Assembly (NCBI GenBank): GCA_963575745.1
Contig: CAUYUJ010014360.1
Span: 598,879 to 662,878, forward strand
Source of the DNA: Prorocentrum cordatum
Taxonomy: Eukaryota; Sar; Dinophyceae; Prorocentrales; Prorocentraceae
DNA: 64,000 nucleotides
Direction of reading: 5' to 3'
The notes beneath the pieces were generated by a model. It did no database searches. It was given only the letters and a program-made list of their open reading frames with translations, and was not told the DNA's origin. A program made the position numbers and the translations under genes. Positions 1 through 10,479 of this stretch are shown here, piece after piece (position 1 is the first letter of the stretch; every line of letters starts with the position of its first letter).

Positions 1-43
1 AAAGGCTCATGCAGCCCTGAAAGGTAAAGGGGTTGCAAGGTTC

Positions 44-720
44 TTAAGGGCCCAGACCCCCAGTTTTCAAGCCACTCCTGGGAGCTCCTGAGAGCTGTCT
101 GGAGCTCTGGAAAATCCTCGAGTGTCTCAAAAAAGTCAGATGGCCAATGAAGGCCCAAGAGCGGAGCAAGACAGCTTCAAGACGGCTCAAGTTGGCCCCA
201 AGACTGCACAAGAAGCACAAACGATGCCCCAAGAGAGCCCCAGAGCACCGCCAAGAGGGCCCACAGAGGTCAGAATCGCTCCATTCCCAAACGAAAAGTA
301 CATGTTCAGCATGTTCGGTGATTCGGCGCTCACAGCGTCCAAGGCGGCCCAGGAGACCCCCAGGATCGCTCCAAGACAGCCCAAGAGGCCGCTGAGAGTC
401 CCAAGACGGCTCAACAGAGTCACGCGACGGCCCAAGAGGTGCCCAAGATGGCCCAAGAGGGGCTGAAGAGGGCCCCAAGAGGGGCAACTCGAACTAATAT
501 TTCGCGCTCTCCGCCCCAAGATGACCCCCGACATCGCCAGCAGGCCTCCAAGGGGTACCCCAGAAGCCCCAGGGTGCCCCCAGGAGGCCCAAATCATGCC
601 CCAGGAAACCTTCAAAGGCCCCGAGAAGCCCCAAGACGCCCCCAGAACCCATTCCAAGAGGCTTCCGAGCGGCTCGCTAAGAGATCCCCACAGGCACTCG
701 AGAGGCCTCTGGCCCACAAC
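44..720 (+). repeat. Decayed CCAAGACGGCC-type satellite
   Basis: Irregular 10-12 bp units such as CCCAAGAGGCC, CCAAGACGGC and CCCCAAGA. More diverged than the arrays at 8-13 kb and 37-41 kb. Confidence 0.7.
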
Positions 721-794
721 GTAGCCACGGCGTCGGCAGGGGACGAAGGCCAGTAGCTATTGGCACGTCCTTCTTCGGCTCTGAGCTTCGTTAG

Positions 795-935
795 GCTTGT
801 GGATGCCATGACAATGGACACTCTAACAATCCCATCATTGAATTACAAATGTGTTTGAAATGTGTAAAACATGTTTAAGAATGTATCAAACATATTTTCA
901 ACATAGTTAAAACACCTACTTGAAACATGATTGGC
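795..935 (+). repeat. Dispersed repeat, relative at 49,545-49,715
   Basis: Starts TGTGGATGCCATGACA then TGGACACTC, continuing into AT-rich CATGTTT motifs. The copy at 49,545 shares TGTGGATGCCACGACA, TGGACACCCC and the CATGTTT-rich tail. Confidence 0.6.
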
Positions 936-1082
936 AGCATGCTTCCTCTCCATTAATCGACTTCCACAACGTTAGGTGCCTGAGGGCTCAATGGCCCCAT
1001 CGGAAGATAGGAAGCTATCGTGGGGCGCCCGTTGGCAGGCCAATGTCTTACTTCATCTGCCCCTGCACTCTCCTGGAAGGGT

Positions 1083-1183
1083 GGGCCAAAGAATATACAC
1101 CACCACGTCGATTCCTCCTCTCTCCTCTTTCCAGCGAGAGGGAGGTGGGGGAGGTGGTGGTGGTGGTGTATATTCTTGGGCCC
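1083..1183. repeat. Foldback element, 24-bp arms
   Basis: The left arm GGGCCAAAGAATATACACCA pairs with the right arm ending GTATATTCTTGGGCCC, one mismatch over 24 bp. The centre is a GGA/GGT-rich stretch. Confidence 0.7.
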
Positions 1184-1189
1184 CCGATG

Positions 1190-2205
1190 GAAGGGTGGGC
1201 CGGGGTATGCACCAGAAGCTCGCCCGGAGGGGGGGCGGCGGGGGAAGATCGGAACGCTGGTCGGAACGAGGTCCTCGGACAGCCCGAGGCAGCGCTCTCG
1301 AAGAGGCTGGCGATCTTAGCTGGCGATCGAAGCCGTCGCGGCAGGCGCCCGAGACAGGATCCGTCGGCAGCGGACGGGGAGATCGCATCGAACTCGAACC
1401 TGCGCAGCATCGGGCCGCACCAGCACGGAGCCGAACAATCGAACCGGATCGGCTGCGCCGGGATGCACGACAGCAGCGCCGTGCAGGCACCGGGCCGAAG
1501 ATCGGACCGCCGGGCAACCGAGACCCGATCGGATCGAGCTGGGCGCAACTTATATCGAATCAGATCGATCGGATCGACCTGGTAGGGAGCCGAACTCTCT
1601 ACACCGACGATTTTTTGCGCTGCCCTGCACGGACATATCTGCACAGGAGAGCGGAGCCTGGTGCATACGGGACCCTGGTGTATGCATTTCCCACTGTTTC
1701 CCGGGAGAGCGGGGAAACAAATATACACCACACCACCCCGACGTCGCCCCCGACCCTCCAACAGCCCTGGGATCGAAAAACGGCCCGACACTGGTAATGT
1801 ATAGGCTCCAGTTTCCGACATGGGACAGGAGACGAGGTAATATGGTCACCTTAGCTGCCCCGATACGCAACACGCAACACGTATCGTATTGATACGGAGC
1901 TCAACACGTAGGCTGAAAACGTAGGTCCGACGCGACACATTCGCCCAAACGTGGTCCAAGACGTGGAGCCAGCACGCAACGTATCGACACGGACGTCTCG
2001 AGCACGGGACGCGTTGCGTTTCAAGACGGGCGTATTGAGGCAACTGAGCAGGAGACGAGGCCTCCTGGTCTTCGGGACCTCTCTCGGGTCTCTGGCGGCC
2101 GCTCGGGACGATCCCTGGGGCTCTGGCGACCGCTCGAGACCTGAGCGGGCCCAGCTGGGCGCAACTCGCATCGAATCACATCGATCGGATCGACACGGGA
2201 CAAGA
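1190..2205. repeat. No gene; GATCGGATCG-rich degenerate segments
   Basis: Sequence such as CGATCGGATCGA and TCGAATCAGATCG recurs at 1,370-1,590, 2,150-2,190 and, related, at 14,460-14,670. No convincing coding frame. Confidence 0.5.
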
Positions 2206-2207
2206 GA

Positions 2208-2570
2208 GAGGCCACCCGGCTCTCCCGCGAGGCGTGGAGCACCACCGTGCTGGCCGCAGGCTGCTGACAGTGTGAAGGGGGTGGGGAATATAGAGCGCAC
2301 GGAGAGGTCACCCCGTTCTCGGGACCTCTTCTCTCGGGTCACCTGGCTCTCCCGCGAGGCGTGGAGCACCACCGTGCCGGCCGCGAGCTGCTGACAGTGT
2401 GAAGGGGGTGGGGAATATAGTCGGGAGACTCTTCATGGGGGGGGGGGGATCCCATGGGGGGGATAGGATCCCAGAGGGGGGGATCCCATAGGATCCCCCC
2501 CCATGGAGAGTCTCCCGATATATAGAGCGCACGGAGAGGCCACCCCGCTCTTCGGGGCCTCGTTTGGGGT
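2208..2570 (+). repeat. 127-bp direct repeat, second copy split by a foldback insertion
   Basis: GCTCTCCCGCGAGGCGTGGA starts at 2219 and 2346 (127 bp apart). The first copy runs GGGGAATATAGAGCGCACGG uninterrupted; the second has 100 bp plus a duplicated ATATA at the same point. Confidence 0.85.
2420..2519. mobile_element. 100-bp foldback insertion with 5-bp target duplication
   Basis: The arms TCGGGAGACTCTTCATGGGG and CCATGGAGAGTCTCCCGA form a near-perfect inverted repeat around G-rich DNA with GGATCC motifs. It is flanked by ATATA at 2415-2419 and 2520-2524. The unoccupied site is present one repeat earlier (about 2290). It is too short to encode a transposase. Confidence 0.8.
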
Positions 2571-2727
2571 CTCCGGCGGCCGCTCGGGGCGGTCTCCCCG
2601 GGCGCCCCGAGAGAGGCGCCCTCTCCTCGGCGAGGGGCGGCCGCTGGGCGGCACGCCCGAGGACGGAACAAAAACCCGACGAGGACCTCCAAACACACGA
2701 CCCAGAGCCTCGAACTTCGAGCCCGAA

Positions 2728-2862
2728 ACCCCGAGGAGGAGGAGGAGGAGGAGGAGGACGACGAGGAGGAGGAGGAGGAGGAGGAGGAGGAGGAGGAGAA
2801 GGAGGAGGACGAGGAGGACGAGGAAGAGGAGGAGGAGGAGGAGGAGGAGGAGGAGGAGGAGA
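2728..2862 (+). repeat. (GGA)n microsatellite
   Basis: GGAGGAGGA with occasional GAC and GAA interruptions. It is open in several frames; no gene. Confidence 0.95.
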
Positions 2863-3269
2863 GCTCCAGCGAGAATCAAAACATCGGGGCGGAGGCTCCT
2901 CGCTGTGCTCGGCCTCTGGGGGCCCCTTCCTGGGCCTCGGGACCCCGTCGCAACACGAGCCAGGAGGAAAATCCCCGGCCCCGGGGGAAGGGGCCGAGAC
3001 CTCCAGAGAGGGTCGACGTAGTGAGACAGTCGTGGCGCCGGGGGTCTGGGAGCTCGCCCCCCTTCCCCCACACAGTGGGGGGGAGTTGCCCTCGGGAGCC
3101 CTAAAGAAGGAACGAGGCCCCCATATTTCCCCATTAAGTGGAACGTCGACTTCCCGTGGAACACCTGCGAGGCAAACCCGAGGCGAGCTGCAGAACCATC
3201 AAGGAACACCGAGCCCCTCCCCCACGAAAAGGGCTCCTGCTTCGGCGCCCCGACTGTGTACCCTTCTCG

Positions 3270-3640
3270 GGGGCGGCCAAGAGGGGGGCGTCCAAGAGGA
3301 GGGGGCGCAAATCCTGGCCCGCGGCATGTGCGCGGCCCAGCGGGGGGGGGGTTCAGGGCTGTCATGAAATAAGAAGAGGCGCCCTGAGATCTGGTGAAAT
3401 TGAAGGGGCCCTGGGACACACAAAAAAATACACACAAATAAAAAGGTTCCCCACATTTTCTCATTTTTTTTCTGGGTCTTTGTCTTCCCCCCCACACTTT
3501 CCATATTTTCCTAGATTTACGGGGGCATCGACGATGAATTGTGTCTGTGTGTTTTTGTTCCCTCCTGGGAAATATCATGGCCCCCGCCACGACATCCACC
3601 CCCCCCCCCTCGTCATCCCCCCCCCTCCCTGCCGCCCCCG
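3270..3640 (+). repeat. Paralogous segment, empty-site relative at 55,935-56,090
   Basis: Both loci share GTCCAAGAGG, GGGGGCGCAAATC, GCATGTGCGCGGCCC or its CACGTG variant, and GAAATATCATGGCCC followed by ATCCACCCCC. The copy here is interrupted by the 168-bp element at 3,401-3,568. Confidence 0.75.
3401..3568 (+). mobile_element. 168-bp non-autonomous element, copy 1, GAAAT target duplication
   Basis: Begins TGAAGGGGCCCTGGGACACA and ends near TGTGTTTTTGTTCCCTCCTGG-like sequence. GAAAT flanks it at 3396-3400 and 3569-3573; the unoccupied site (CTGGGGAAATATCATGG) is at 56,041. A second copy is at 16,441-16,603. The ends are A/C-rich and G/T-rich but not a clean inverted repeat. Confidence 0.75.
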
Positions 3641-4190
3641 ACGGCTGCGCACCCTTCCCGGGCCCCGGGCCCCGGGCCCCCGGGGCCAGCGGTCGAGGCC
3701 GCCGACTCCCGCGCGGCCCGCCCGCTGGGAGCGCCCGCCGCGGCCGCGCCCGGCTCACCTGGAGAACAGGGAGCCTCGGCGGCGCGCGGGCGGGGAGGGG
3801 GAGGGAGGGGAGGGGGGGGGAGGGGGAGTGGGGGAGGGAGGGAGCGAGGGAGGACTCTTTTCTGGATTGCCTCCTCGCTGAAGCATGCAGTCGGGGCGTT
3901 GACCTAAGGAACCCTAGAGAAGGAACGAGGCCCCTTTCTCCCATGAGTTAAACTTCGATTTCCCACCCACCGGAAACATAAGGAAAACCTGAGGCAAGCT
4001 GTGAAACGATCAAGGGACACCGAGCCCCTCCCCAACGAAAAGGGTTCCTTCTTCAGCGCCCCGACTGTACGGCTTGTCGAGACTGGGCGGCGCTGCAGCT
4101 AGCAGAATATTAGTCAGAATAGAAACTTCTGCACGGGCACCAAAGAAGCAAGGGCAGTAGTCCACCCCCCGCATCCAAAAAAAGCGAGGG
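3640..4190. other. No gene seen; GC-rich and purine-rich DNA
   Basis: Very GC-rich sequence, then a GGGGA-rich run (3,780-3,850) and the right half of the ~175-bp repeat. No supported coding region. Confidence 0.5.
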
Positions 4191-4638
4191 AGGGAGGAGG
4201 GAGGGAGGTGGGGGTGGCGCCGGGAGGAGGGAGGGAGGGGGGGGGAAACCGAGGAGGACTGGCGGCGCGCAGGAAGGGGGCAAGGCTGGCGCCTTCTAAG
4301 GAGCAGCCTCCTTCTAAGAAGCCTTCCCCCCTCCCCCTACCCCCCTCTGCGCGCCGCCAGGAGGAGGCGGAGAGAGAGAGAGAGAGAGCATGGAGGAAGG
4401 AGATGGGTTTTCTGTTGCTGCAGGCTGCTGCAGTGACCAGCTTCTGGGGAGACTGGCACGCAGGAGAATGCCATAACAGAATCCAGGGGCGCTGGATCTG
4501 GCCATCGACCAAGATGACAATCCCAGAGTAGACATCACTTCCGCTGTGTCGCCAGGCCCCGCACACTTGGCAGGAAAGTAGCGTTCGAATTCGCACCACC
4601 TGTCATTCTCCGAGAGGCCGCCTCCAAAGCGGGTGGCC

Positions 4639-4893
4639 TCAGCGACGGCCGCTTCTGCAACTCCGAGAGCGCAGCTCCGCTACCAGCGAAGCCCCCTTAG
4701 CAATGCAACATCCGTGTCGCCCAACTCTTTTGCAACACTGCGAAACACCGGACGGCAAGTCCGCGGCGAGGGCCTCAGAGGCGACCTCGAAAGTGGAAGG
4801 ATTCGTGCCAGGAGCTGCGGCGATCACCTGTTGCTGCTCCAATGCGGGTTCGACCACATGCGACCTCACCTTCTTCTTCTTCTTCTTCTTCTT

Positions 4894-4924
<31 letters not shown>

Positions 4925-5025
4925 ATTATTGTCGTCCCTGAGGCTCCGTTCGTAGCACCAGCCACCGCCCAAAGGGAGAGCAGAAGACGCAGAACGAGCC
5001 TCCCACTCGAAAGGGGCACCGCCAC
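4639..5025 (-). CDS. Weak ORF with a signal-peptide-like start and a poly-Lys tract
   Basis: A 128-codon frame. The first 27 residues (MAVPLSSGRLVLRLLLSLWA, then VAGATNG) look like a secretory signal. They run into about 18 lysines encoded by the (CTT)n microsatellite, followed by a Cys-containing tail. No family is recognised. The microsatellite inside the frame and a possible chance open frame make a real gene doubtful. Confidence 0.22.
4869..4922 (+). repeat. (CTT)n microsatellite
   Basis: About 18 uninterrupted CTT units. Confidence 0.95.
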
Positions 5026-5215
5026 TGGGGGGCCTACGCGCCAAGATGGACACCGCCACTGAGGGCTGACGTGCCAGCTCCGAAATTCGACTCCTGGTCG
5101 CCGCCGCTGCAGGCTGACGTGCCAGAGCCGTCATGGGGGACACCGCCACGCAGGGCAAACGTGCCACAGCCGACATGAGCGACATCGCCACGGAGGGCTG
5201 GCGTGTCGGGGGCTG
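5010..5215 (+). repeat. Imperfect 32-50 bp tandem repeat
   Basis: Five diverged units built on CACCGCCACTGAGGGCTGAC then GTGCCAGAGCC. Confidence 0.6.
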
Positions 5216-5219
5216 CACC

Positions 5220-5929
5220 TCCACCATCAGCTGCGAGACGTGGCCGGTCGCCAATGCAGAAGGTCTTCACCTCCTTGGTGGCGTCCGAGGGATTCTCAAT
5301 CCTGCCGGCGGAGTCGGAGGTGTGGGCTGCGTCACGGGAGCAGGCGGCCGAGTAGGACACCCACCCGTCGCCGAAGAAGCGACTTCCACCCTGTCCGGCT
5401 CCGAACCCGCCGGCATATACTCCCATGCGCTAGAGGATGCGCGCGCAGTCGTTCAACACGTGCTTGCAACGCCTCTTCTAGGGCGCTGGTGAAGTAGTGC
5501 TCGTAGAGGTACCCTGCGCCGCCGAAGACTTAAACGCATCCACCGACTTGGCTATGCCGGGGGGCGAGACCGCCCTGTCCGCAGCAGCCCGGCTGGCACC
5601 TGAACCTCCACCTGGACTGAACCTGCGAAACCTTCAGCGCCTCCACTGCAAGACGCAAGCGCTCCCAACGCCATAGCTGCTTCACCATCGCCGACTCGGT
5701 CTGCTCCACCGCCGCGGGCAGCTGCTCCACCACCATAGGCTGCCGGGAGCCAGCTGCCAAGGGCGGCGGCGGCGGCGGGAGGCAAACCGTGCGCTGCGGG
5801 TCCGCGATCGAAAAGAAAAACGTCGAATGCGCTGAAACGCGCTGCAAAGTCCGCAACGCGCGCCCCGAGGTCGCCGTTGACGAGGTGCGCCAGAACGTAC
5901 AGGCGCAGCTCGGGACGCTTTGATACCAT
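5220..5929 (-). CDS. Coding-like stretch, possibly several exons, unknown product
   Basis: Three adjoining minus-strand segments in different frames have protein-like composition: MVSKRPELRLYVLAHLVNGD onward (5,929 to about 5,700), GYLYEHYFTSALEEALQARV (about 5,510-5,450) and MGVYAGGFGAGQGGSRFFGD onward (5,426 to about 5,220). They could be exons of one gene. I cannot assign a family or fix splice sites, and GC-rich sequence often leaves frames open by chance. Confidence 0.25.
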
Positions 5930-6062
5930 TCACTAGTATCCCCCAGCGTTCACTGCAACTCACCTGGCGGGAGCGCTCAAGCTAGCAGCTCATGGCCATC
6001 AAACCTGGGGAAAGCGCGAGCCGTCAAGGATCCTGACAAAGGCTCGAACCCGAGCTTGACAG

Positions 6063-6465
6063 GGAGGAGACGGGATGAGAAGGAAGAGATGGAGGGAGGA
6101 TGAGGACGAGGAAGAAGATAAGGAGGAGGAGGAGGAGGAGGAGGAGGAGGAGGAGGAGCAGAAGAATGAGGAAGAGAAGGAGAGGTCTAGACGGGGGAGG
6201 GAAGAGCTGGGAGGAGGAGGACGAGGAGGGGGAGGAGAAGGGGGGGGAACGACCGAATGAACAAACCCAAGCCTTCGGTCCGTGGCGTGCTCACTCTCGG
6301 GGCGGGGGCGAGGAGTGAAGAGGAGAGAACTCCTCCCGACTCCTCCCTCCTCCTCCTCCTCCTTCACCTTTTCCTCCTCCACCTCCTCCTCCTCCTCCTC
6401 CTCCTCCTCCTCCTCCTCCTCCTCCTCCTCCTCCTCCTCCTCCTCCACTTCCTCCTCCTCCAACC
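6063..6465. repeat. (GGA)n tract then (TCC)n tract, inverted purine/pyrimidine arms
   Basis: GGA units at 6,063-6,250 and TCC units at 6,336-6,465, separated by about 85 bp. Together they form a large imperfect inverted repeat. Confidence 0.9.
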
Positions 6466-6624
6466 ACCCCTCCGCGCAACCCCGATGCACTTCCTGCTTC
6501 TCCTCCCTATCCAGGGATACGCAGTGCTCCAAGCGTGGGCCTCGGGCTGTGGGGTAAAGCACTGCGGAGTAGGTCGCCAGCTGGCCAGCCTCCTTCTGCC
6601 ACGCCACCAGCTGACACCCATCAG

Positions 6625-6681
6625 CATCATCATTATCAGCATCAGTATCATCATCATCATCATCATCATCAGCATCATCAG

Positions 6682-6725
<44 letters not shown>

Positions 6726-6789
6726 GCATCAGCATCATCATCACCAGCATCAGCATCATCATCAGCATCAGCATCAGCATCAGCATCAG

Positions 6790-6858
<69 letters not shown>

Positions 6859-6950
6859 AATCATCATAATCATGATCATCATCATCAGCAGCAGCGTCAT
6901 CAGCATCATCATCATCATCACCATCATCATCATGAACACCATCATTAGCT
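6625..6950 (+). repeat. (CAT)n/(CAG) microsatellite
   Basis: About 320 bp of CATCAT with regular CAG interruptions; it gives poly-His, poly-Ile and poly-Met frames that are not genes. Confidence 0.95.
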
Positions 6951-7375
6951 CAGGAACTTTGCCAAGACTGTGGGCTACGGCTACGCACTGCATGCCCCAA
7001 TGGCCTGCGGTCCGTTGTTTCGGCTGTAGCGACTCAACAAACACGGCGGGAGTGCTGACATCCGTGCACATGTTCAGGCAGATCTCGGGAATCCTGTTAG
7101 GACTGAGTGCTAAGGCTACGCATAGCATACCCCGCTAGCCCACGAACCGCTGTTTTGGCCCAACCGACTCAACACTCGCGACAAACTTCCTGGCTTCTAC
7201 AGAGCCGCACCTGTTAGGCTAGGGCCTTACTAGATCTCAAACATTATGCCAGGACTGCGGGTTAAGGCTATGCACGGCATGCCCCACTGGCTCGCGGTCC
7301 GTTATTCCGGCCTGACCGACTCTCCCAGCAGCAGTCCTGGCATCCACAGCGCCGCACCTGTTAGGCTAGGGCCGA
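6947..7375 (+). repeat. Three-copy ~135-150 bp tandem repeat
   Basis: Copies start at about 6,947, 7,080 and 7,232. Each has GCCAGGACTG-like, GGCTACGCA, GCATGCCCC and GACTCAAC or GACTCTCC. Strongly diverged. Confidence 0.65.
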
Positions 7376-7379
7376 CACT

Positions 7380-8090
7380 AACCGGGGAGATAGGTGATGT
7401 CACTGTAGTCGTCTCATAAGACCTAGAGGCAGGAAGCATCCGGCGCTGGGGCCGCCAGCCTGGCCCCGACCGAGCAGGGGTTCACTGCAGCGGAGGGGCA
7501 CGAGGGGTGGCCCCAGACAGGATCTATACATTTGCGCCCAGGCGGGCGGAATGTTTAGACACTGCCCGGGCCCACTGGTGGCCAGTTTCGCGCGTTCCAG
7601 CTGGGGCGAGGCAGCTGGAGGCGGCAGAAGAGGCCCCTGCCCCCAGGTTTGGCAGTCCCTTGTAGCCGCGCCCGACTCGCCTCGACATTCTCGCCCTGGG
7701 GGCCCTTCGCGGGCCCTGGCTGTCCCTGCTGCCCCCCTGGGGACCCCGAGAAGTGTCTCGGCTGGGGCCGAGGCGCCACGGACCCCGAGTAGCGAGCGGG
7801 GCCAGGACTCGAAGGCCCTCGAATCGGCTAGGACAGGAGTATTATATTCCAGGGCACTGCTCCGCACGTGGTTCACCTGCGAGAGTCATCCGTTGCAGGC
7901 GCGGCAAACCCACACTAACCAGTCACCTCTGCTCCCATCCTCTCCCCTCCTTTCCCCCCTTCACTCTCCCACACGCTTGCTTATGACACTCCGCGCGATG
8001 GCGCTACCCTGGCCGCCGTGACCCCGACCCCGCCGGCTTCGGCCAGCACGCCTCACTGCACCGCCACTGTACCTCTAGAGGCCCTAGGGA
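7380..8090. other. No gene seen
   Basis: GC-rich unique sequence. Open frames of about 150 codons exist on both strands over the same bases, without recognisable domains. Confidence 0.5.
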
Positions 8091-8199
8091 GGTGCGGGCT
8101 GGCTTCCAACCCCTGTCGATGAACAGGCGCTGGCAGCAGTGTACCAGCTCACCTCTGGCCCGCTGCCCAAGAAGGCCCGAAGATGGTCCCAAATGGGCC

Positions 8200-8450
8200 C
8201 GAGAGGGGGAACACAAACCGATAACGCGAGCCTTCCGCCACAAGAGCCCCAGGAGGCCCCAAGAGGCGCCCGGGAGGCCCCAAGTGGCGCCCAGGAGGCC
8301 CCAGAGGCCCCCAAGAGGCCCCCAAGAGGCCCCCAAGAGGCCCCCAAGAGACCCCGAACAGGCCCCAAGAGGCAAAAAAACGGCCCACAAGAGGCCTCCA
8401 AACTGCCTCCAAGAGGCCACCGAGAGGCCTCCCACGAGATCCCAACGAAC
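8200..8450 (+). repeat. CCCAAGAGGCC satellite block
   Basis: Tandem 10-12 bp units, mostly CCCCAAGAGGCCC. It ends where the distal half of the hairpin module starts. Confidence 0.85.
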
Positions 8451-8484
8451 ATCCAATAGGCTTCGTGTATCCACAACCCAAGCA

Positions 8485-8665
8485 CGGTGGCGGGATGGGC
8501 CGAAGGCCATTCGATCCGCCGCCCCCTGTTGATTCATCACAGGGGTGCCTGGCGTGCAAGACCCTCTCGGTTTTTGTTTTGGTTCTTTTTCCAAAAGAAC
8601 TCCCCCTGGGGCTTTGTCACGTCCCGCCGGCCACCCGGAAGAGGTGGTTGCAAACGGTTTTCCTG
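8485..8665 (+). repeat. Hairpin module, distal half only
   Basis: Contains CCGCCGCCCCCTG, the stem CCCCTG-T-TGA-ttca-TCA-CAGGGG (8,523-8,546) and GTTCTTTT-tcc-AAAAGAAC (8,581-8,599), then CCCGCCGGCCACCCGG. The left side is GGTGGCGGGATGGGCCGAA, as at 35,360. Confidence 0.8.
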
Positions 8666-8669
8666 CCCC

Positions 8670-10150
8670 AGACGGCCCCAAGATGGCCTCCAAGACGGCC
8701 AAGGTGCATCCAAGACGGCCATGATGGCCTCCAAGACGGCTAAGTTGGCCCCAAGATGTCTCCAAGACGGCCCAAAATGTACCCTAGACGGCCTCAGATA
8801 GCCTGAAGATGGTCCAAGACGGCCCAAGAGGCCCCTAAGAGGCCTCCAAGACGGCCCAAGAGGCCTCCAAGAGGTCCTCCAGGAAGGCCTTGTCAGCTTT
8901 CCGACAGCCCCAGAGGGCCCAAGAGACCCCCAAGATCGCCCCAAGATCGCCCCAGAGGCCTCCAAGATGGCCCCGTGACGGCCCAAGAGGCCTCCAAGAC
9001 GGCCCCAAGAGGGCCCAAGAGGCCTCCAAGACGCCCTCGATGGCCTCGAAGACGGCCAAGATGGCCTCCAAGGTGCCTCCAAGACGGCCAAGATGGCCTC
9101 CAAGACGGCTAAGATGACCCCAAGATGCCTCCAAGACGGCCCAAGATGCACGCAAGACGGACTTAGATGGGCCCAAAAGGCCCCCCAAGGGGCCTCTAAG
9201 ATGGCCTAAGACACCTCGAAGAGGTCCTCCAGGGAGACCCGCAGAGGTCGAAATCATTGACTTGCTTTCGGTATTCTATTTATGAGTTTGGCATTTGCGC
9301 CTTGTCAGCTTTCCGACGGCCCCAGACGGCCCAAGAGGCCCCCAAGGTCGCCCGAGGATCATCCAAGAGGCTTCCAAGATGGACCCATGACGGCCCAAGA
9401 GGGCCCCAAGACGGCCCCAAGAGGGCCCCAAGACGGCCCAAGGGGCCGCCAAGACGCCCTCGATGGCCTCGAAGACGGCCAAGATGGCCCAAGATGGCCT
9501 CCAAGATGACTCGAACACGGCCAAGATGGCCTCCAAGACGGCTAAGATGGCCCCAAGATGCCTCCAAGACGGCCCAATATGCACCCAAGACGGCCTTAGA
9601 TGGCCTCAGGAGGGCCCAAGACGGCCGAAGAGGCCCCCAAGAGGCCTCCAAGAGGCCTCCAAGAGGTCCTCCAGGAAGGCCCGACGAGGCCAAAATCATT
9701 GATTTGCCCTAGGTTTTTGAAGGATGTTGGCATTTGCGCATTTTCGGCATTCCGACGGCCCAAGACGGCCCAAGAGACCCCCAAGATCGCCCCAAGATTG
9801 CCCAAGAGGCCTCCAAGATGGCCCAATGACGGCCCATGACGCCCCCAAGACCGCCCCAAGAGGGCCCCAAGACGGCCCAAGAGGCCTCCAAGACGCCCAA
9901 GACGGTCTCCAAGACGGACCCGAAGCGCCCGAAGAGGACCCCAAGTCGTTTCAGAGAGGCCCCCAAGACGGCCCCCGACGGCGTCCGACGGGCCAGGAAC
10001 GCCATAAGACGGCCAAATAAGCCCCCGAGAAGCCCCAAAAGGGTCCCAAGAGGCCCTCAAGAGGCCCCAAGAGAGCCCAAGATAGCCCCAACATGGTCTC
10101 CAAGACGGTCCCAAGATGGTCCAATCGAGCCCAAGAGTGCCTCAAGAGGC
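8670..10150 (+). repeat. CCAAGACGGCC satellite with linker cassettes
   Basis: Tandem units of CCAAGACGGCC, CCAAGATGGCC and CCAAGAGGCCT. Linker cassettes at about 9,230-9,330 and 9,675-9,765 read CTCCAGGAAGGCCCGA, AAAATCATTGATTT, TTTTGAAGGAT, GGCATTTGCGC and TTCCGACGGCCC. The many open frames (Pro/Arg/Lys-rich on plus, Gly/Trp/Leu-rich on minus) follow from the repeat and are not genes. Confidence 0.92.
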
Positions 10151-10215
10151 TCCGAAGAGGCGAACCCTTCTCCTTTTTCATCCTTCTCCTCCTCCTCCCC
10201 TTCCTCCCCTCCGCG

Positions 10216-10455
10216 TCCCCCGAAACCTTTCCAAACCGACTCGGGGAACACATGGTCCGATAGCTTGGCCAAGCTCTAGCCCAGCTGTCGGCAGTGATTC
10301 GCCGTAGGCGTCTTCGATCCGCCGCCCCCTGTCGATTCATCGCAGGGGTGTCTGGCGTGCTGGACTTCTTACGGTTTGGTTTGGTTGGTTTCTAAAAGAA
10401 CTCCCCCTGGCGCTTCGGCCCGTCCCGCCGGGGTCCCGGGAGGGAGCTCCAGGCG
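10216..10455 (+). repeat. Hairpin module, copy with altered middle
   Basis: Stem A is weakened to CCCCGA/TCGGGG, the left arm of stem B is replaced, and stem C CCCCTG-T-CGA-ttca-TCG-CAGGGG is intact. The D hairpin is degenerate (TTTCTAAAAGAAC). Confidence 0.8.
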
Positions 10456-10479
10456 CGCAAACGACCACAACGTCCACAC

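Larger units (their letters stand above)
3088..4073 (+). repeat. ~175-bp direct repeat pair, 811 bp apart
   Basis: 3,088-3,263 and 3,899-4,073 share GAAGGAACGAGGCCCC, CACCGAGCCCCTCCCC and AACGAAAAGGG in the same order. The DNA between holds an insertion element and GC-rich sequence without a convincing gene. Confidence 0.75.

Noticed and set aside
2433-3944. 503-codon minus-strand ORF
   Set aside because: Crosses GGA repeats (poly-Leu), a mobile element and G/C homopolymers; no domain and no continuity of composition.
6010-6060. Minus-strand GGGTTCGAGCC resembling a tRNA T-loop
   Set aside because: No acceptor, D or anticodon stem could be formed around it.
6257-7138. 293-codon ORF with poly-Leu and poly-Ile
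   Set aside because: Encoded by TCC and CAT microsatellites.
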